In this document: positions 35,767-43,654 of the stretch, in pieces | Numbering within the stretch: position 1 is the stretch's first letter | Layout of the letters: every line of letters begins with the position of its first letter | DNA from: Nitrospirota bacterium | GTDB taxonomy: Bacteria; Nitrospirota; Thermodesulfovibrionia; Thermodesulfovibrionales; SM23-35 | Assembly (NCBI GenBank): GCA_014859105.1 | Contig: JACUUX010000002.1 | Coordinates: 98,118-160,702 of the forward strand | Direction of reading: 5' to 3' | Length of the DNA stretch: 62,585 bases | The notes under the pieces: generated by a model | What the model was told of the DNA's origin: nothing | Databases searched by the model: none | The model's input: the letters and a program-made list of their open reading frames with translations, nothing else | Made by a program: the position numbers and the translations under genes

Positions 35767-36045
35767 ATGAACATAGGATTGTGCGGAAGCCACAGAACAG
35801 GGAAACCCACCCTGGCAGAGGCGATCTCACGGAAAACAGTAATGCCGTTTGTAACGGCCGGAACTTCGGAGGTCTTCAGGAAATACGGGATGGATCCGTC
35901 CGAACCGATGGACTTCAGGAAGAGACTATGGATTCAACACAAAATACCGGACACTGCCGAAAAGCAGAAAAATGAAAATAGGGCATTTCAATGGGTGACC
36001 CTATGGCATGCTATGTTAACAGGAAGATGCATCGCTAAGGATTAG
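35767..36045 (+). pseudogene. Truncated P-loop ATPase fragment
   Basis: 92 codons. The first 55 (MNIGLCGSHRTGKPTLAEAI and FRKYGMDPSEPMDFRKRL) look like the start of a deoxynucleoside-kinase or AAA-type NTPase. The Walker A is GSHRTGKPT where GxxxxGKT/S is expected, so a key Thr/Ser is replaced by Pro. After ITDTAEKQ-like codons the frame loses resemblance to any protein. TATACT lies 7 nt before the ATG with no Shine-Dalgarno. Probably a decayed gene. Confidence 0.5.
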
Positions 36046-36158
36046 CCAGCCTGCTCCCGGAGATTATCGACAAATTAACACCTGATGGAAAAGTGCCTGA
36101 GAGTGATATGATATCGCAGGGGTTTAACATGTTGAAAAACAAATTTTTCGGTAGTTAG
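36039..36158 (+). pseudogene. Unidentified C-terminal gene fragment
   Basis: An open frame without start codon reads ASLLPEIIDKLTPDGKVPES, then DMISQGFNMLKNKFFGS and TAG. It looks like natural protein, with balanced composition, but I do not recognise it. It follows the ATPase fragment directly and may be its displaced end or the remnant of a different gene. The stretch from 36159 to 36313 shows nothing further except the DUF481 ribosome binding site. Confidence 0.35.
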
Positions 36159-36313
36159 AACCTTATATCACCCTGAATTCACAAGATATTATTGTAAGAA
36201 TCCCTTTATGACGCTCGTTGACTGTTAATGTGTGCTGATACTGAAGTATGAGAGCTTATGTTGTAAATAATGGTTGTCCTGGACAGCCTCAATGAAATTT
36301 ACAGGAGGAAACA

Positions 36314-37321
36314 ATGATTAAGAAGAGGTATCTGTTGTATGTCATTTGTATCTTTTTCTTTGCATGCTGTAGAGTTGCAGCGGCCGACCAGATAACGCTC
36401 GAGAACGGCGATGTCTTAACGGGAACTATTGAAAAGGCAATGTCGGGAAAGTTGACGTTGAAGACCGAGTACGCAGGATCAGTTGAGATTGATGTTACAA
36501 AAATCAGGAAGATATCGAGTACATCTCCTGTTGAGATCCACCTCCAGAACGGTGAGATACTGAAAGGACAGATCAGGGCTATGGAGGACAGCAAAGTGCT
36601 GATCGAGCCAAGCGACCAGAGAGAAACCACGGCCGTGGACTGGGAAAAAATAGCATCCATTAACCCCGCTCCATCCAAATGGACAGGCAGCATCACATTA
36701 GCCGGGAATGCACAAACGGGAAATGTCCATAGGAACGGCGCATCGCTGATTCTTGATGCTTCAAGAAAGACCCAGATAGACAGATTCAGTCTCGGTTATC
36801 AATTCAACTATGCCCATGAGGACGATGGGGTTACAGCACGCAATCACTATGGTTTTCTGAAGTATGATTATTTCTTTACACAAAAATTCTATGGCTTTCT
36901 CGGCATGGAACTCCTGAGCGATACCTTTCGGGATCTGAAGCTCAGGGTCTCTGTTGGTCCGGGCGCTGGTTACCAGATATGGGATGATGCGATCAAGTTC
37001 CTCTCGGTTGAAGCAGGATTGTCATATATTAACGAGACCCATGAAATCGGTGATGACAATGATTTCCTCACGCTCAGACTCGGGGGTGACTTTCGTTACC
37101 AACTGGCGAGTTTCATCATCTTCTCAGACAGGCTGCTCATTTATCCGCGTCTCGACCATATAGGACGGTATATTCTTCGCAATGAAGCTGCACTTACCGC
37201 GCCTGTGGGCTCTGGTTGGGCGTTGAGGCTCGGCAATATCCTTGATCGCGACAGTAATCCTTCTTCGGGAATAGCAAAGAATGATATTCAGTGGGTGCTG
37301 GGCGTCCAATATTCTTTCTGA
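36314..37321 (+). CDS. DUF481 outer-membrane-type protein
   Basis: 335 aa. A signal peptide (YLLYVICIFFFACCRVAAAD, cleaved near residue 24) is followed by a small Sm-like or SH3-like beta module (ITLENGDVLTGTIEKAMSGK and VEIHLQNGEILKGQI). DUF481 then runs from about residue 125 (WTGSITLAGNAQTGNV) with alternating beta strands to a terminal aromatic, VLGVQYSF, as in outer membrane beta barrels. ACAGGAGGAAACA precedes the ATG. The function of DUF481 is unknown; salt and stress links are reported for family members. Confidence 0.88.
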   Translation: MIKKRYLLYVICIFFFACCRVAAADQITLENGDVLTGTIEKAMSGKLTLKTEYAGSVEIDVTKIRKISSTSPVEIHLQNGEILKGQIRAMEDSKVLIEPSDQRETTAVDWEKIASINPAPSKWTGSITLAGNAQTGNVHRNGASLILDASRKTQIDRFSLGYQFNYAHEDDGVTARNHYGFLKYDYFFTQKFYGFLGMELLSDTFRDLKLRVSVGPGAGYQIWDDAIKFLSVEAGLSYINETHEIGDDNDFLTLRLGGDFRYQLASFIIFSDRLLIYPRLDHIGRYILRNEAALTAPVGSGWALRLGNILDRDSNPSSGIAKNDIQWVLGVQYSF

Positions 37322-37667
37322 TGACTGATTTTTGTGAGTAACCCGATAGTGAATTGTCAATTTCTTTCTATGGTCAATTTTGCGAAATTGTGCTCAATAT
37401 TGCGAAAAAAGGTATACTACCTTCGGGGGAAAAGATGCACGAGCATTCCGGAGAAGCCACGAGAGAAATGTTCTTCCTGGCACAAACACCTCGCGAGGTT
37501 CTGATAGACGGCAAAAGTTCATATAGAAAGTCACAAACTGCAGGCTTTGACCCTATAAAACTTATGTCTGATATCAGATATGGTAATATGTAAGACCCAC
37601 TCGATTCGCATTATTTTGATCTATCGTTTATAAAAAAGGGGATACTCAAGCTGCTTAACTTACTATT
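37322..37667. other. 346-bp gap with weak coding signal only
   Basis: It holds two near-identical TTGCGAAA words (37379-37411), a TATACT, and a 52-codon frame from ATG 37435 to 37593 preceded by GGGGGA (EATREMFFLAQTPREVLIDG is its middle). The frame has no recognised family, and I cannot say it is a gene. No repeat family of this window is present. Confidence 0.3.
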
Positions 37668-39170
37668 TTATTGAGATTTCTTTGCTTTTATTGAATTAAC
37701 CCATTCTTCTATTTCACGTGCAGCAATTTCACGTCCTCCTAATCCAAGAGCTATGGCGACTGCAACTGCAATTGCTCCAAACAATAATCCAAAAGTCAAG
37801 TTAATGATGTCATTTGCCAGCCCCATCTGTCTTAATGACATTGCACCCGCCAAAACAAGAATAGCAAGGCGTGCTGACAGAGCTAAAAGCTTAGCCTGAG
37901 CTGTATTGGAGGTGAGGATTGCTTTGCCAACAAAATTTGCAAGGAAAAGTCCAATGGCAAAGATAATGAGTCCCAGGATAATATGTCCGGCGAGAAGGAT
38001 AAACTGTGAAATAAGAGTCGATAGTTGTTCAAACGCTAGTTGGTTTGCCGCTTCCATGATCGCAAAAAGCAGTATGCCTAACAGGACTAAATAACCAACA
38101 ATGGCTGATGGTGTCATCTTTCCCTCGGTAACCTCTTTGCCCATGCCCAGTTTTGCAAGAATTGCATTAAACCCAATCCCAGAGAGGAGATTTGATACTA
38201 AATTGGAAACGACCCGGCCGATTATGTATGAAAGAACCAGAATCAGGCTTGCGACAAAGATATTCGGGATTGCTGTGGTGATCATTTCGAGCATTTTGCT
38301 GGCCGGTTGTGTTAGTGCATCTAATTGGAGAGCGTTAAGTGCGGCAACCAGAACCGGGATAAGAATCAGCACGTATATGATAAGCCCTATAATATTGGAG
38401 AGAGATTGTTTTCCAAGTATAGACGTCAGACCTACACGTTCACTCAGCTTTTCAGTGCCGATAGAGTCAAGTAACCTTATCACGATCTTCTGGATTATTC
38501 GAGCTACAAACCATCCAGCAAATAGAATCACTGCTGCGGTTATCAGATTAGGAAGGAAATTAAGAACTTTATTGAGCATGCTCTGAACTGGGCTCAGCAA
38601 TCCAATTAACCCTAAGGTGCTCAATATTGCAGGAAGGAAAAGTAAAAAGACCAACCAGTAAATAGCATCTGACAAAGTCTTTGTCAGAGGAAGTTTTTCC
38701 TTCTCGATTCCAGCTTTGCCCGAAAGACGCTCATCGAGGTTTGTTGCACTTAAAAGTTTTGTGACAAACAGCTTCATCACTCTTGCTACTACCCACGCAA
38801 TGAGGATTAAAACCACAGCGCCCAGCAATTGAGGAACAAATTCAAACAATCTGTTAAGAAAATTGTTTAGAGGTTCAGTGATGAGCGTAATGCCGAGTAT
38901 CTGGAAAAATGCAACTAGTACAAAAAGCATGAGGAGATAGAACACACCTTTTGAGATACTTTTTTCTACATTCATAGTCTGGGCTTTTTCCTCGCTGGCT
39001 ATCCATTTAGCAATCCGATTGTCCAAGGTTGTGCGATGTAGGATATTCCGAACAGCTGCTGCAATTACAAGAGCGATAAACCATCCAAGGATAAGGACTG
39101 CCACGGCACCGACAAGTTGTGGAACGTAAGCCCCCGTTAGTTGAGTTATTTGTTGAACGAAAGTTTCCAT
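37668..39170 (-). CDS. Conserved-TM-helix repeat protein (mechanosensitive-channel related)
   Basis: 500 aa from ATG 39170, preceded by AAAGGAGGACAGGC. An upstream start at 39290 is rejected. Five repeats of one helical unit follow the scheme P-x-L-(V/I)-x-A-(V/I)-x-(V/I)-L-x-x-(G/A)-W: YVPQLVGAVAVLILGWFIAL, FVPQLLGAVVLILIAWVVAR, FLPNLITAAVILFAGWFVAR, AIPNIFVASLILVLSYIIGR, and LAGHIILGLIIFAIGLFLAN. Between repeats are small amphipathic helices with LDxRL-type ends. This is the PF05552-type TM-helix family (CmpX-like) and lacks the MscS beta domain. It may form a channel or scaffold. Confidence 0.85.
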   Translation of the reverse strand: METFVQQITQLTGAYVPQLVGAVAVLILGWFIALVIAAAVRNILHRTTLDNRIAKWIASEEKAQTMNVEKSISKGVFYLLMLFVLVAFFQILGITLITEPLNNFLNRLFEFVPQLLGAVVLILIAWVVARVMKLFVTKLLSATNLDERLSGKAGIEKEKLPLTKTLSDAIYWLVFLLFLPAILSTLGLIGLLSPVQSMLNKVLNFLPNLITAAVILFAGWFVARIIQKIVIRLLDSIGTEKLSERVGLTSILGKQSLSNIIGLIIYVLILIPVLVAALNALQLDALTQPASKMLEMITTAIPNIFVASLILVLSYIIGRVVSNLVSNLLSGIGFNAILAKLGMGKEVTEGKMTPSAIVGYLVLLGILLFAIMEAANQLAFEQLSTLISQFILLAGHIILGLIIFAIGLFLANFVGKAILTSNTAQAKLLALSARLAILVLAGAMSLRQMGLANDIINLTFGLLFGAIAVAVAIALGLGGREIAAREIEEWVNSIKAKKSQ

Positions 39171-39663
39171 GCCTGTCCTCCTTTCATTGAATATTATGCT
39201 TGTGTATCCCCTGTAAACAATATAGGTTAATACGTCTTCTATGTCAAATAGAGCACGGGGTCGTTTCGCGCGAATCTTCTTTGCACACACATGTTTAATT
39301 TGTAATCTTCATTTCATTGAGATTATCCGTAGCACAGAGTTGATTAAAGAAATATATGTTTTGCTTAAAAATGATTTTGACTTTCCGATCATTACGCTGG
39401 AGTTCTTTCGGAAATCTTTACTGTTGCAGTAAATTTAAATGCATTGAGTAGCAGGTATTATTTAGACACAATTAGAATCATTAAGAGCGTGTCTTTCGCG
39501 AGGAAATATGGATAATAAGCATGCCTCATGGTTGCAGGCACGGTTTTATCCATATCATTCCATCCGCCCCTTAAAGGGCTCCCTGAACTCCACCGGAAAA
39601 GCAAAAGACTCTTGTCGTTGTGCCTGCCTGTTAAAAATTTATTCGGTGTCTTATACTTAAACG
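39171..39663. other. 493-bp intergenic region with a stem-loop
   Basis: ATATGGATAA at 39506-39515 and TTATCCATAT at 39546-39555 are perfect inverted arms. Between them is GCATGCCTCATGGTTGCAGG, which could pair further. A short CCCCTTAAAGGGG palindrome follows at about 39567-39579. No protein frame here resembles a gene. It could be a decayed mobile element or the leader of the xseA-like fragment. Confidence 0.45.
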
Positions 39664-39864
39664 ATGGAATATTTTACACTGAGTGAACTTGCCTCACTGA
39701 TTAAATCAGCAATTCAATCAACTTTTTATGATGACTACTGGGTCATTGCTGAAATAGCCCAGGTCAAACGGTGGCTACAACATCACTTATTTAAATGGGA
39801 AAGTTCTGAAAGATTCGGGCTCTGTCAAGAGGGGTTAGAATTATCTGAGGATGCAGATCATTAA
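39664..39864 (+). pseudogene. N-terminal fragment of exonuclease VII large subunit (xseA)
   Basis: 66 codons. The first 38 (YFTLSELASLIKSAIQSTFY, then DDYWVIAEIAQVKRW) match the OB-fold start of XseA, where T-x-S-E-L-N-x-x-I-K and W-V-x-G-E-I-S-N-x-K are expected. After that, the sequence is unrelated and stops. Full XseA is 400-450 aa, so this is a remnant. It is convergent with hisS. Confidence 0.6.
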
Positions 39865-39882
39865 TTAAACCGAAAAATGCAG

Positions 39883-41139
39883 TCAGAGATAAGGGGCTAT
39901 AAAGAAATTGTACACTTCATTGAATGATATCTCGCCCTGCGTTCTGTCTGAAAGTCGCTTCCATTTTAATTTACCAGAATTGATCTCATCGTCACCTATT
40001 ATCAAAACATATTCTGCAGATAGTCTGTCAGCCTTTCTCATCTGGCTTTTTAGTGAATGACCTGAATATCCAACTTCAACCCATATCCCTTTTCCCCTGA
40101 GAGTGCTTGCAATCACGAGACCCTCTTTTTCTGCAGGGCTACCGATCGTGGCAATAAAAACTGCGGGGGCGGGGATTTCCCGGTTTCCTGATGACTTAAG
40201 AAGTGATGTAATCCTTTCCATTCCTGCAGCAAAGCCGATGGCAGGCGTAGGGGGCCCTCCAAAGTCTTCTACAAGCTTATCATAACGTCCACCTGCAGCA
40301 ACTGCATTTTGCGAACCGAGGTGTTCGCAAGTAACTTCAAATGTCGTCCTTGTATAATAATCGAGTCCTCTTACCATATTCGGGTTTATTACATAGGGGA
40401 TATTGAGCAATTTTAGAAATGACAGGAAGGTATCAAAATGTTTTCTGCAATTGCTGCACAGGAATTCTGTAACACGTGGTGCCCGCTGCCTCAATTGAAT
40501 ACATTCGTCAACCTTACAGTCGAGGATTCTGAGAGGGTTTTGTTCGAATCTCCTTTTGCAATCAGGACAGAATCCGTTAATTTTGTCCGAGAAAAAATTC
40601 AGCAGTGCTTTTTTATAATCAGGCCTGCATTTTTCGCAGCCGATTGAATTAACTTCGAAATTGAGATTCTTGAGTCCGAGCCTTTCAAAAAAGAGTTTGA
40701 GCATTGAGATAATCTCTGAATCGATCTTCGGGTCTTCGACACCAAACGCTTCTGCACCTATCTGAAAAAACTGTCTGAACCTTCCAGCCTGTGGCCTTTC
40801 ATACCGGAACATCGGGCCGTAATAAAAGAATTTCTGTGGAGGGGGTAAGGTATATAAGTGGTTTTCTATATAGCACCTGACAGCAGGTGCAGTGCCTTCA
40901 GGACGGAGTGTGATATGCCTTCCTGCTTTATCGGTGAATGTGTACATTTCTTTTTCAACAATGTCAGTGGTTTCACCTATGCTTCTTATAAAAATCTCTG
41001 TTGCCTCAATGATAGGAGGCCTTAATTCCTGGAACCCGTATGCTGAGAATATGTCTTTTACCGCTTTTTCGACCTTCTGCCATATGAATATATCGGGAGG
41101 GAGAATATCATGGACACCCTTGAGGGCAGTATATTTCAT
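39883..41139 (-). CDS. hisS: Histidyl-tRNA synthetase
   Basis: 418 aa, a class II synthetase. KGVHDILPPDIFIWQKVEKA, motif 2 FYYGPMFRYERPQAGRFRQF, GAEAFGVEDPKIDSEII, the His-specific LDYYTRTTFEVTCEHLGSQN, and motif 3 AIGFAAGMERI are all present. The middle has a Cys-rich insertion (CEKC, CPDC and CSNC pairs near residues 168-235), a zinc-ribbon-like element seen in some bacterial HisRS. Its ATG overlaps the divIVA stop (ATGA). Confidence 0.96.
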   Translation of the reverse strand: MKYTALKGVHDILPPDIFIWQKVEKAVKDIFSAYGFQELRPPIIEATEIFIRSIGETTDIVEKEMYTFTDKAGRHITLRPEGTAPAVRCYIENHLYTLPPPQKFFYYGPMFRYERPQAGRFRQFFQIGAEAFGVEDPKIDSEIISMLKLFFERLGLKNLNFEVNSIGCEKCRPDYKKALLNFFSDKINGFCPDCKRRFEQNPLRILDCKVDECIQLRQRAPRVTEFLCSNCRKHFDTFLSFLKLLNIPYVINPNMVRGLDYYTRTTFEVTCEHLGSQNAVAAGGRYDKLVEDFGGPPTPAIGFAAGMERITSLLKSSGNREIPAPAVFIATIGSPAEKEGLVIASTLRGKGIWVEVGYSGHSLKSQMRKADRLSAEYVLIIGDDEINSGKLKWKRLSDRTQGEISFNEVYNFFIAPYL

Positions 41140-41615
41140 TCTGTTTTTAATCCCCTCTCCCCCTCCTCTCTTTCCTTGTCGAACTCGATCATTTTCAAAT
41201 GTCCCTCGACCAGCCTTTTCAGTTCTTCCTTGAAATGTCGCCTTATCCCTTTCAGGTCGACTATATCCTCATGGATTTTTATAACCTTTTCCTGTGCCTC
41301 TTTAAGCAATGAATCCGCCCTGAGTTCTGCCTCTTTCACGATCAGTTCTGCTTCTTTTCTTGCATTGATCTTGTAATCCTCTACCATCTGCTGTGCTGTC
41401 AGAAGGGTTTCTCTCAATGTAGTTTCCATGTCTCTATACTCTTTCACCTGGTTTTCCAGTCTCTGTATGCTTTCCTTAAGGGTTGCATTCTCTCTGAGGA
41501 GGTCTTCCATTTCTTCCCGGATTATCTCAAGAAATGCATATACCTCTTCTACATCAAACCCCCTGAATTTCATGGGGAACTGTTTCTGCTGAATATCAAG
41601 CGGTGTTATTCTCAT
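41136..41615 (-). CDS. DivIVA-domain coiled-coil protein
   Basis: 159 aa. The N-terminal membrane-binding motif ITPLDIQQKQFPMKFRGFDV and EEVYAFLEIIREEMEDLL is diagnostic for DivIVA. The rest is a long coiled coil. DivIVA proteins mark negatively curved membrane in Gram-positives and organise division or polar growth; in other phyla the role is less clear. The order yggS-proC-yggT-divIVA is common. It overlaps yggT and hisS by ATGA. Confidence 0.9.
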   Translation of the reverse strand: MRITPLDIQQKQFPMKFRGFDVEEVYAFLEIIREEMEDLLRENATLKESIQRLENQVKEYRDMETTLRETLLTAQQMVEDYKINARKEAELIVKEAELRADSLLKEAQEKVIKIHEDIVDLKGIRRHFKEELKRLVEGHLKMIEFDKEREEGERGLKTE

Positions 41616-41926
41616 AAAATAATGCCTCCTTTTAATTTGTAGGCAAACTCTATTAATGACCGTATAAGAAAATACTTTACAAACAAGATAGCGAGTATTA
41701 TAAGCATGGGCGATATATCAATAATACCGAGCCTGTATCCGATGGCCCTCCTGACCGGTCTCAATACAGGGTCTGTGACTGCACGCAGAAACCTGACTAT
41801 AGGATTGTATGGATCAGGATTAACCCAGGTTATTAATGCCGAGATGATTATTATCCACATATATACAGTGAGTAAGATATCCAGGATATTGGCTAACGCA
41901 ATAAGTAAATTTGCAAAAATAAACAT
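41612..41926 (-). CDS. YggT family membrane protein
   Basis: 104 aa with two membrane helices (ALANILDILLTVYMWIIIIS and ISPMLIILAILFVKYFLI). The loop motif WVNPDPYNPIVRFLRAVTDP and VLRPVRR is the YggT signature, originally linked to osmotic or division roles. It is coupled to divIVA. Confidence 0.93.
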   Translation of the reverse strand: MFIFANLLIALANILDILLTVYMWIIIISALITWVNPDPYNPIVRFLRAVTDPVLRPVRRAIGYRLGIIDISPMLIILAILFVKYFLIRSLIEFAYKLKGGIIL

Positions 41927-41953
41927 AAAACCTCCTGCTATTTTAATATACTG

Positions 41954-42742
41954 TTACGACTTTCTTCCAAGCTCTTCTGACTTTTTCTTTGCTGCTGAAA
42001 GAACAGCTATTACTAAATCTTTGAACCCTTTTTCCTCAAAAACCTTTAGGCCTGCTGCTGTAGTTCCACCGGGAGAAGTAACCATCACTCTTAATTTATC
42101 GGCGGATATTCCGCTTTCAAGGAGTTTCGCAGTACCTGCAAATGTCTGGATGGCCAGTTCAGCAGAAATTTCCCTGCTCAGCCCTATCTCAACACCTGCA
42201 TCTATCATATGCTCAACAAACAAAGCAAAAAATGCAGGCCCGCTTCCAGAGAGAGCAGTAACAGCATCGATATATTTTTCGGGCAATACCAGCACTCTGC
42301 CTATTGACATGAAAATATCCCTTATAATCCCCATTTCCTTATCATGAATGCACTCGCACATTGAGAGCACAGATATTCCTTCTTGAACAAGTGCGGGTGT
42401 ATTAGGCATCACACGTACAATCTTTGAAGTCCTAAGTCTTGATGTAAGGTAAGAGAGTGTTATGCCGGCGGCAATCGAAACAATTAGATGATCTTTTGAG
42501 ATTAAATCGGATATCTCAGCAGTAACTTCATCCATATTCTGTGGTTTTACAGCAAGTATGACAATATAACAATTCCTGACAACCTCTTTATTATCAGAAG
42601 TGGTTTTTACATTGTATGTCTTTTTAAGATACGAAAGCCTGTCATCCCTCGGGTCAGAGACCGTTATATCCTTTATATTGCGCTGCAATATTCCCTTTAT
42701 CATCGCTTCTGCCATGTTCCCGCCGCCAATAAAACCGATCAT
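41954..42742 (-). CDS. proC: ProC, pyrroline-5-carboxylate reductase
   Basis: 262 aa from ATG 42742 (MIGFIGGGNMAEAMIKGIL), with AGGAGAT 6 nt upstream; a start at 42763 inside yggS is less good. NAD(P)-binding GGGNM is followed by VILAVKPQNMDEV, RVMPNTPALVQEGISVL and the active-site LSGSGPAFFALFVEHMID. VTSPGGTTAAGLKVFEEKGF closes the substrate site. It makes proline from P5C. Confidence 0.95.
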   Translation of the reverse strand: MIGFIGGGNMAEAMIKGILQRNIKDITVSDPRDDRLSYLKKTYNVKTTSDNKEVVRNCYIVILAVKPQNMDEVTAEISDLISKDHLIVSIAAGITLSYLTSRLRTSKIVRVMPNTPALVQEGISVLSMCECIHDKEMGIIRDIFMSIGRVLVLPEKYIDAVTALSGSGPAFFALFVEHMIDAGVEIGLSREISAELAIQTFAGTAKLLESGISADKLRVMVTSPGGTTAAGLKVFEEKGFKDLVIAVLSAAKKKSEELGRKS

Positions 42743-42746
42743 GAAT

Positions 42747-43481
42747 TTATCTCCTGGCCCCAAATATCGCTCTGCCTATTCTAACCATGGTTGCGCCTTC
42801 CAGGATTGCAACCTCGAAATCATTTGTCATTCCCATGGAAAGTTCCGGCAGTTTATATCCAAGCCTCTCGGCTTTGTCTCTCAATTCCCTCAATTCTATA
42901 AAATAAGGCCTTGCTTTTTCAGGGTCATCAAAGAATTGAGGCATGGTCATCAGGCCTTCAAGCTTCAGGTTTTCCATATTAGATACAGCTTTAATTAAAT
43001 CCATAAGTTTTTCTTTCGAAATGCCATGCTTCGTCTCCTCTTCCGAGAGTTTTACCTGTATCAAAACCCGCTGTGTTTTTCCTTCTCTTTCGGCATATTT
43101 ATTTATCAATTCTGCGATATCGGCCGAATCAATTGTCTGTATCATATCAAAAAGCTGCACCGCTGTCTTCGCCTTGTTTTTCTGAAGGTATCCGATCAGG
43201 TGCCATTCAAGCTCAAATCCCCCCCACCCCCCTTTATTAAAAGTGGGCGGGAGGGGATTAATTTGAGATTTGAGATTTGAGATTTTCTCTTTTGCCTCCT
43301 GGACCCTGTTTTCTCCAAATATTCTCAAGCCTAAATCTATGGCTTCCATTATTCTTTCGGAAATAACCGTCTTTGTAACAGCAACAAGTTTTACATCAAA
43401 AGGGCTCCTTCCAGATCTTATTGCAGCAGAGGATATCCTTCTGTATAAGTTTTTTATATTTTCGAGAAGCCTGGTATCCAT
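42747..43481 (-). CDS. yggS: YggS, PLP homeostasis protein (repeat-expanded)
   Basis: 244 aa. A PLP-binding barrel with no enzymatic activity found, acting in vitamin B6 and amino-acid homeostasis. [20 protein letters not shown] has the PLP-lysine, and [28 protein letters not shown] and [20 protein letters not shown] follow. The segment [20 protein letters not shown] (about residues 69-88) is absent from relatives. It is encoded by three tandem ATTTGAG copies and a C/G-tract palindrome (43215-43281). It is inserted exactly between two conserved blocks. Confidence 0.93.
   Translation of the reverse strand: MDTRLLENIKNLYRRISSAAIRSGRSPFDVKLVAVTKTVISERIMEAIDLGLRIFGENRVQEAKEKISNLKSQINPLPPTFNKGGWGGFELEWHLIGYLQKNKAKTAVQLFDMIQTIDSADIAELINKYAEREGKTQRVLIQVKLSEEETKHGISKEKLMDLIKAVSNMENLKLEGLMTMPQFFDDPEKARPYFIELRELRDKAERLGYKLPELSMGMTNDFEVAILEGATMVRIGRAIFGARR
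43215..43281. repeat. C/G-tract palindrome plus ATTTGAG tandem repeat inside yggS
   Basis: AATCCCCCCCACCCCCCTTT then ATTAAAAGTGGGCGGGAGGGG form a hairpin of the same family as 463-535. Three exact 7-bp ATTTGAG units follow at 43261-43281. Together they add about 22 codons without shifting frame. Confidence 0.8.
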
Positions 43482-43531
43482 AGCCTGAAAATATTATATA
43501 CTAAGAAGACCATAAGTAATCCTACATTCAA

Positions 43532-43608
43532 TGTCTTTTCCGCTTGTCGGGAATCTTTCCGACTTGTTCGGAATCTTAAAGAAGGATGCTGGTCAAGCCA
43601 GCATGACA
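43532..43608. repeat. TGTCATTCC-type palindromic repeat
   Basis: TGTCTTTTCCGCTTGTCGGG opens and AGCCAGCATGACA closes the unit, with an internal GGAATC-type repetition. It lies in the gap between yggS and the radical SAM gene. Confidence 0.72.
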
Positions 43609-43654
43609 GAAATAAGGCACACATGCGGCAAGACCACAGGGAATTGCGAGATCA

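Noticed and set aside
37354-37593. A 79-codon frame after DUF481
   Set aside because: Its first part is promoter-like A/T-rich DNA and no family is recognised; only the later 52 codons could be a gene, and that is uncertain.
38101-38586. A 161-codon plus-strand frame opposite the five-repeat membrane protein
   Set aside because: It is antisense to conserved membrane repeats; no Shine-Dalgarno and no family likeness.
39171-39663. tRNA or tmRNA in the long gap
   Set aside because: No cloverleaf, TTCRA loop or CCA end could be found on either strand.
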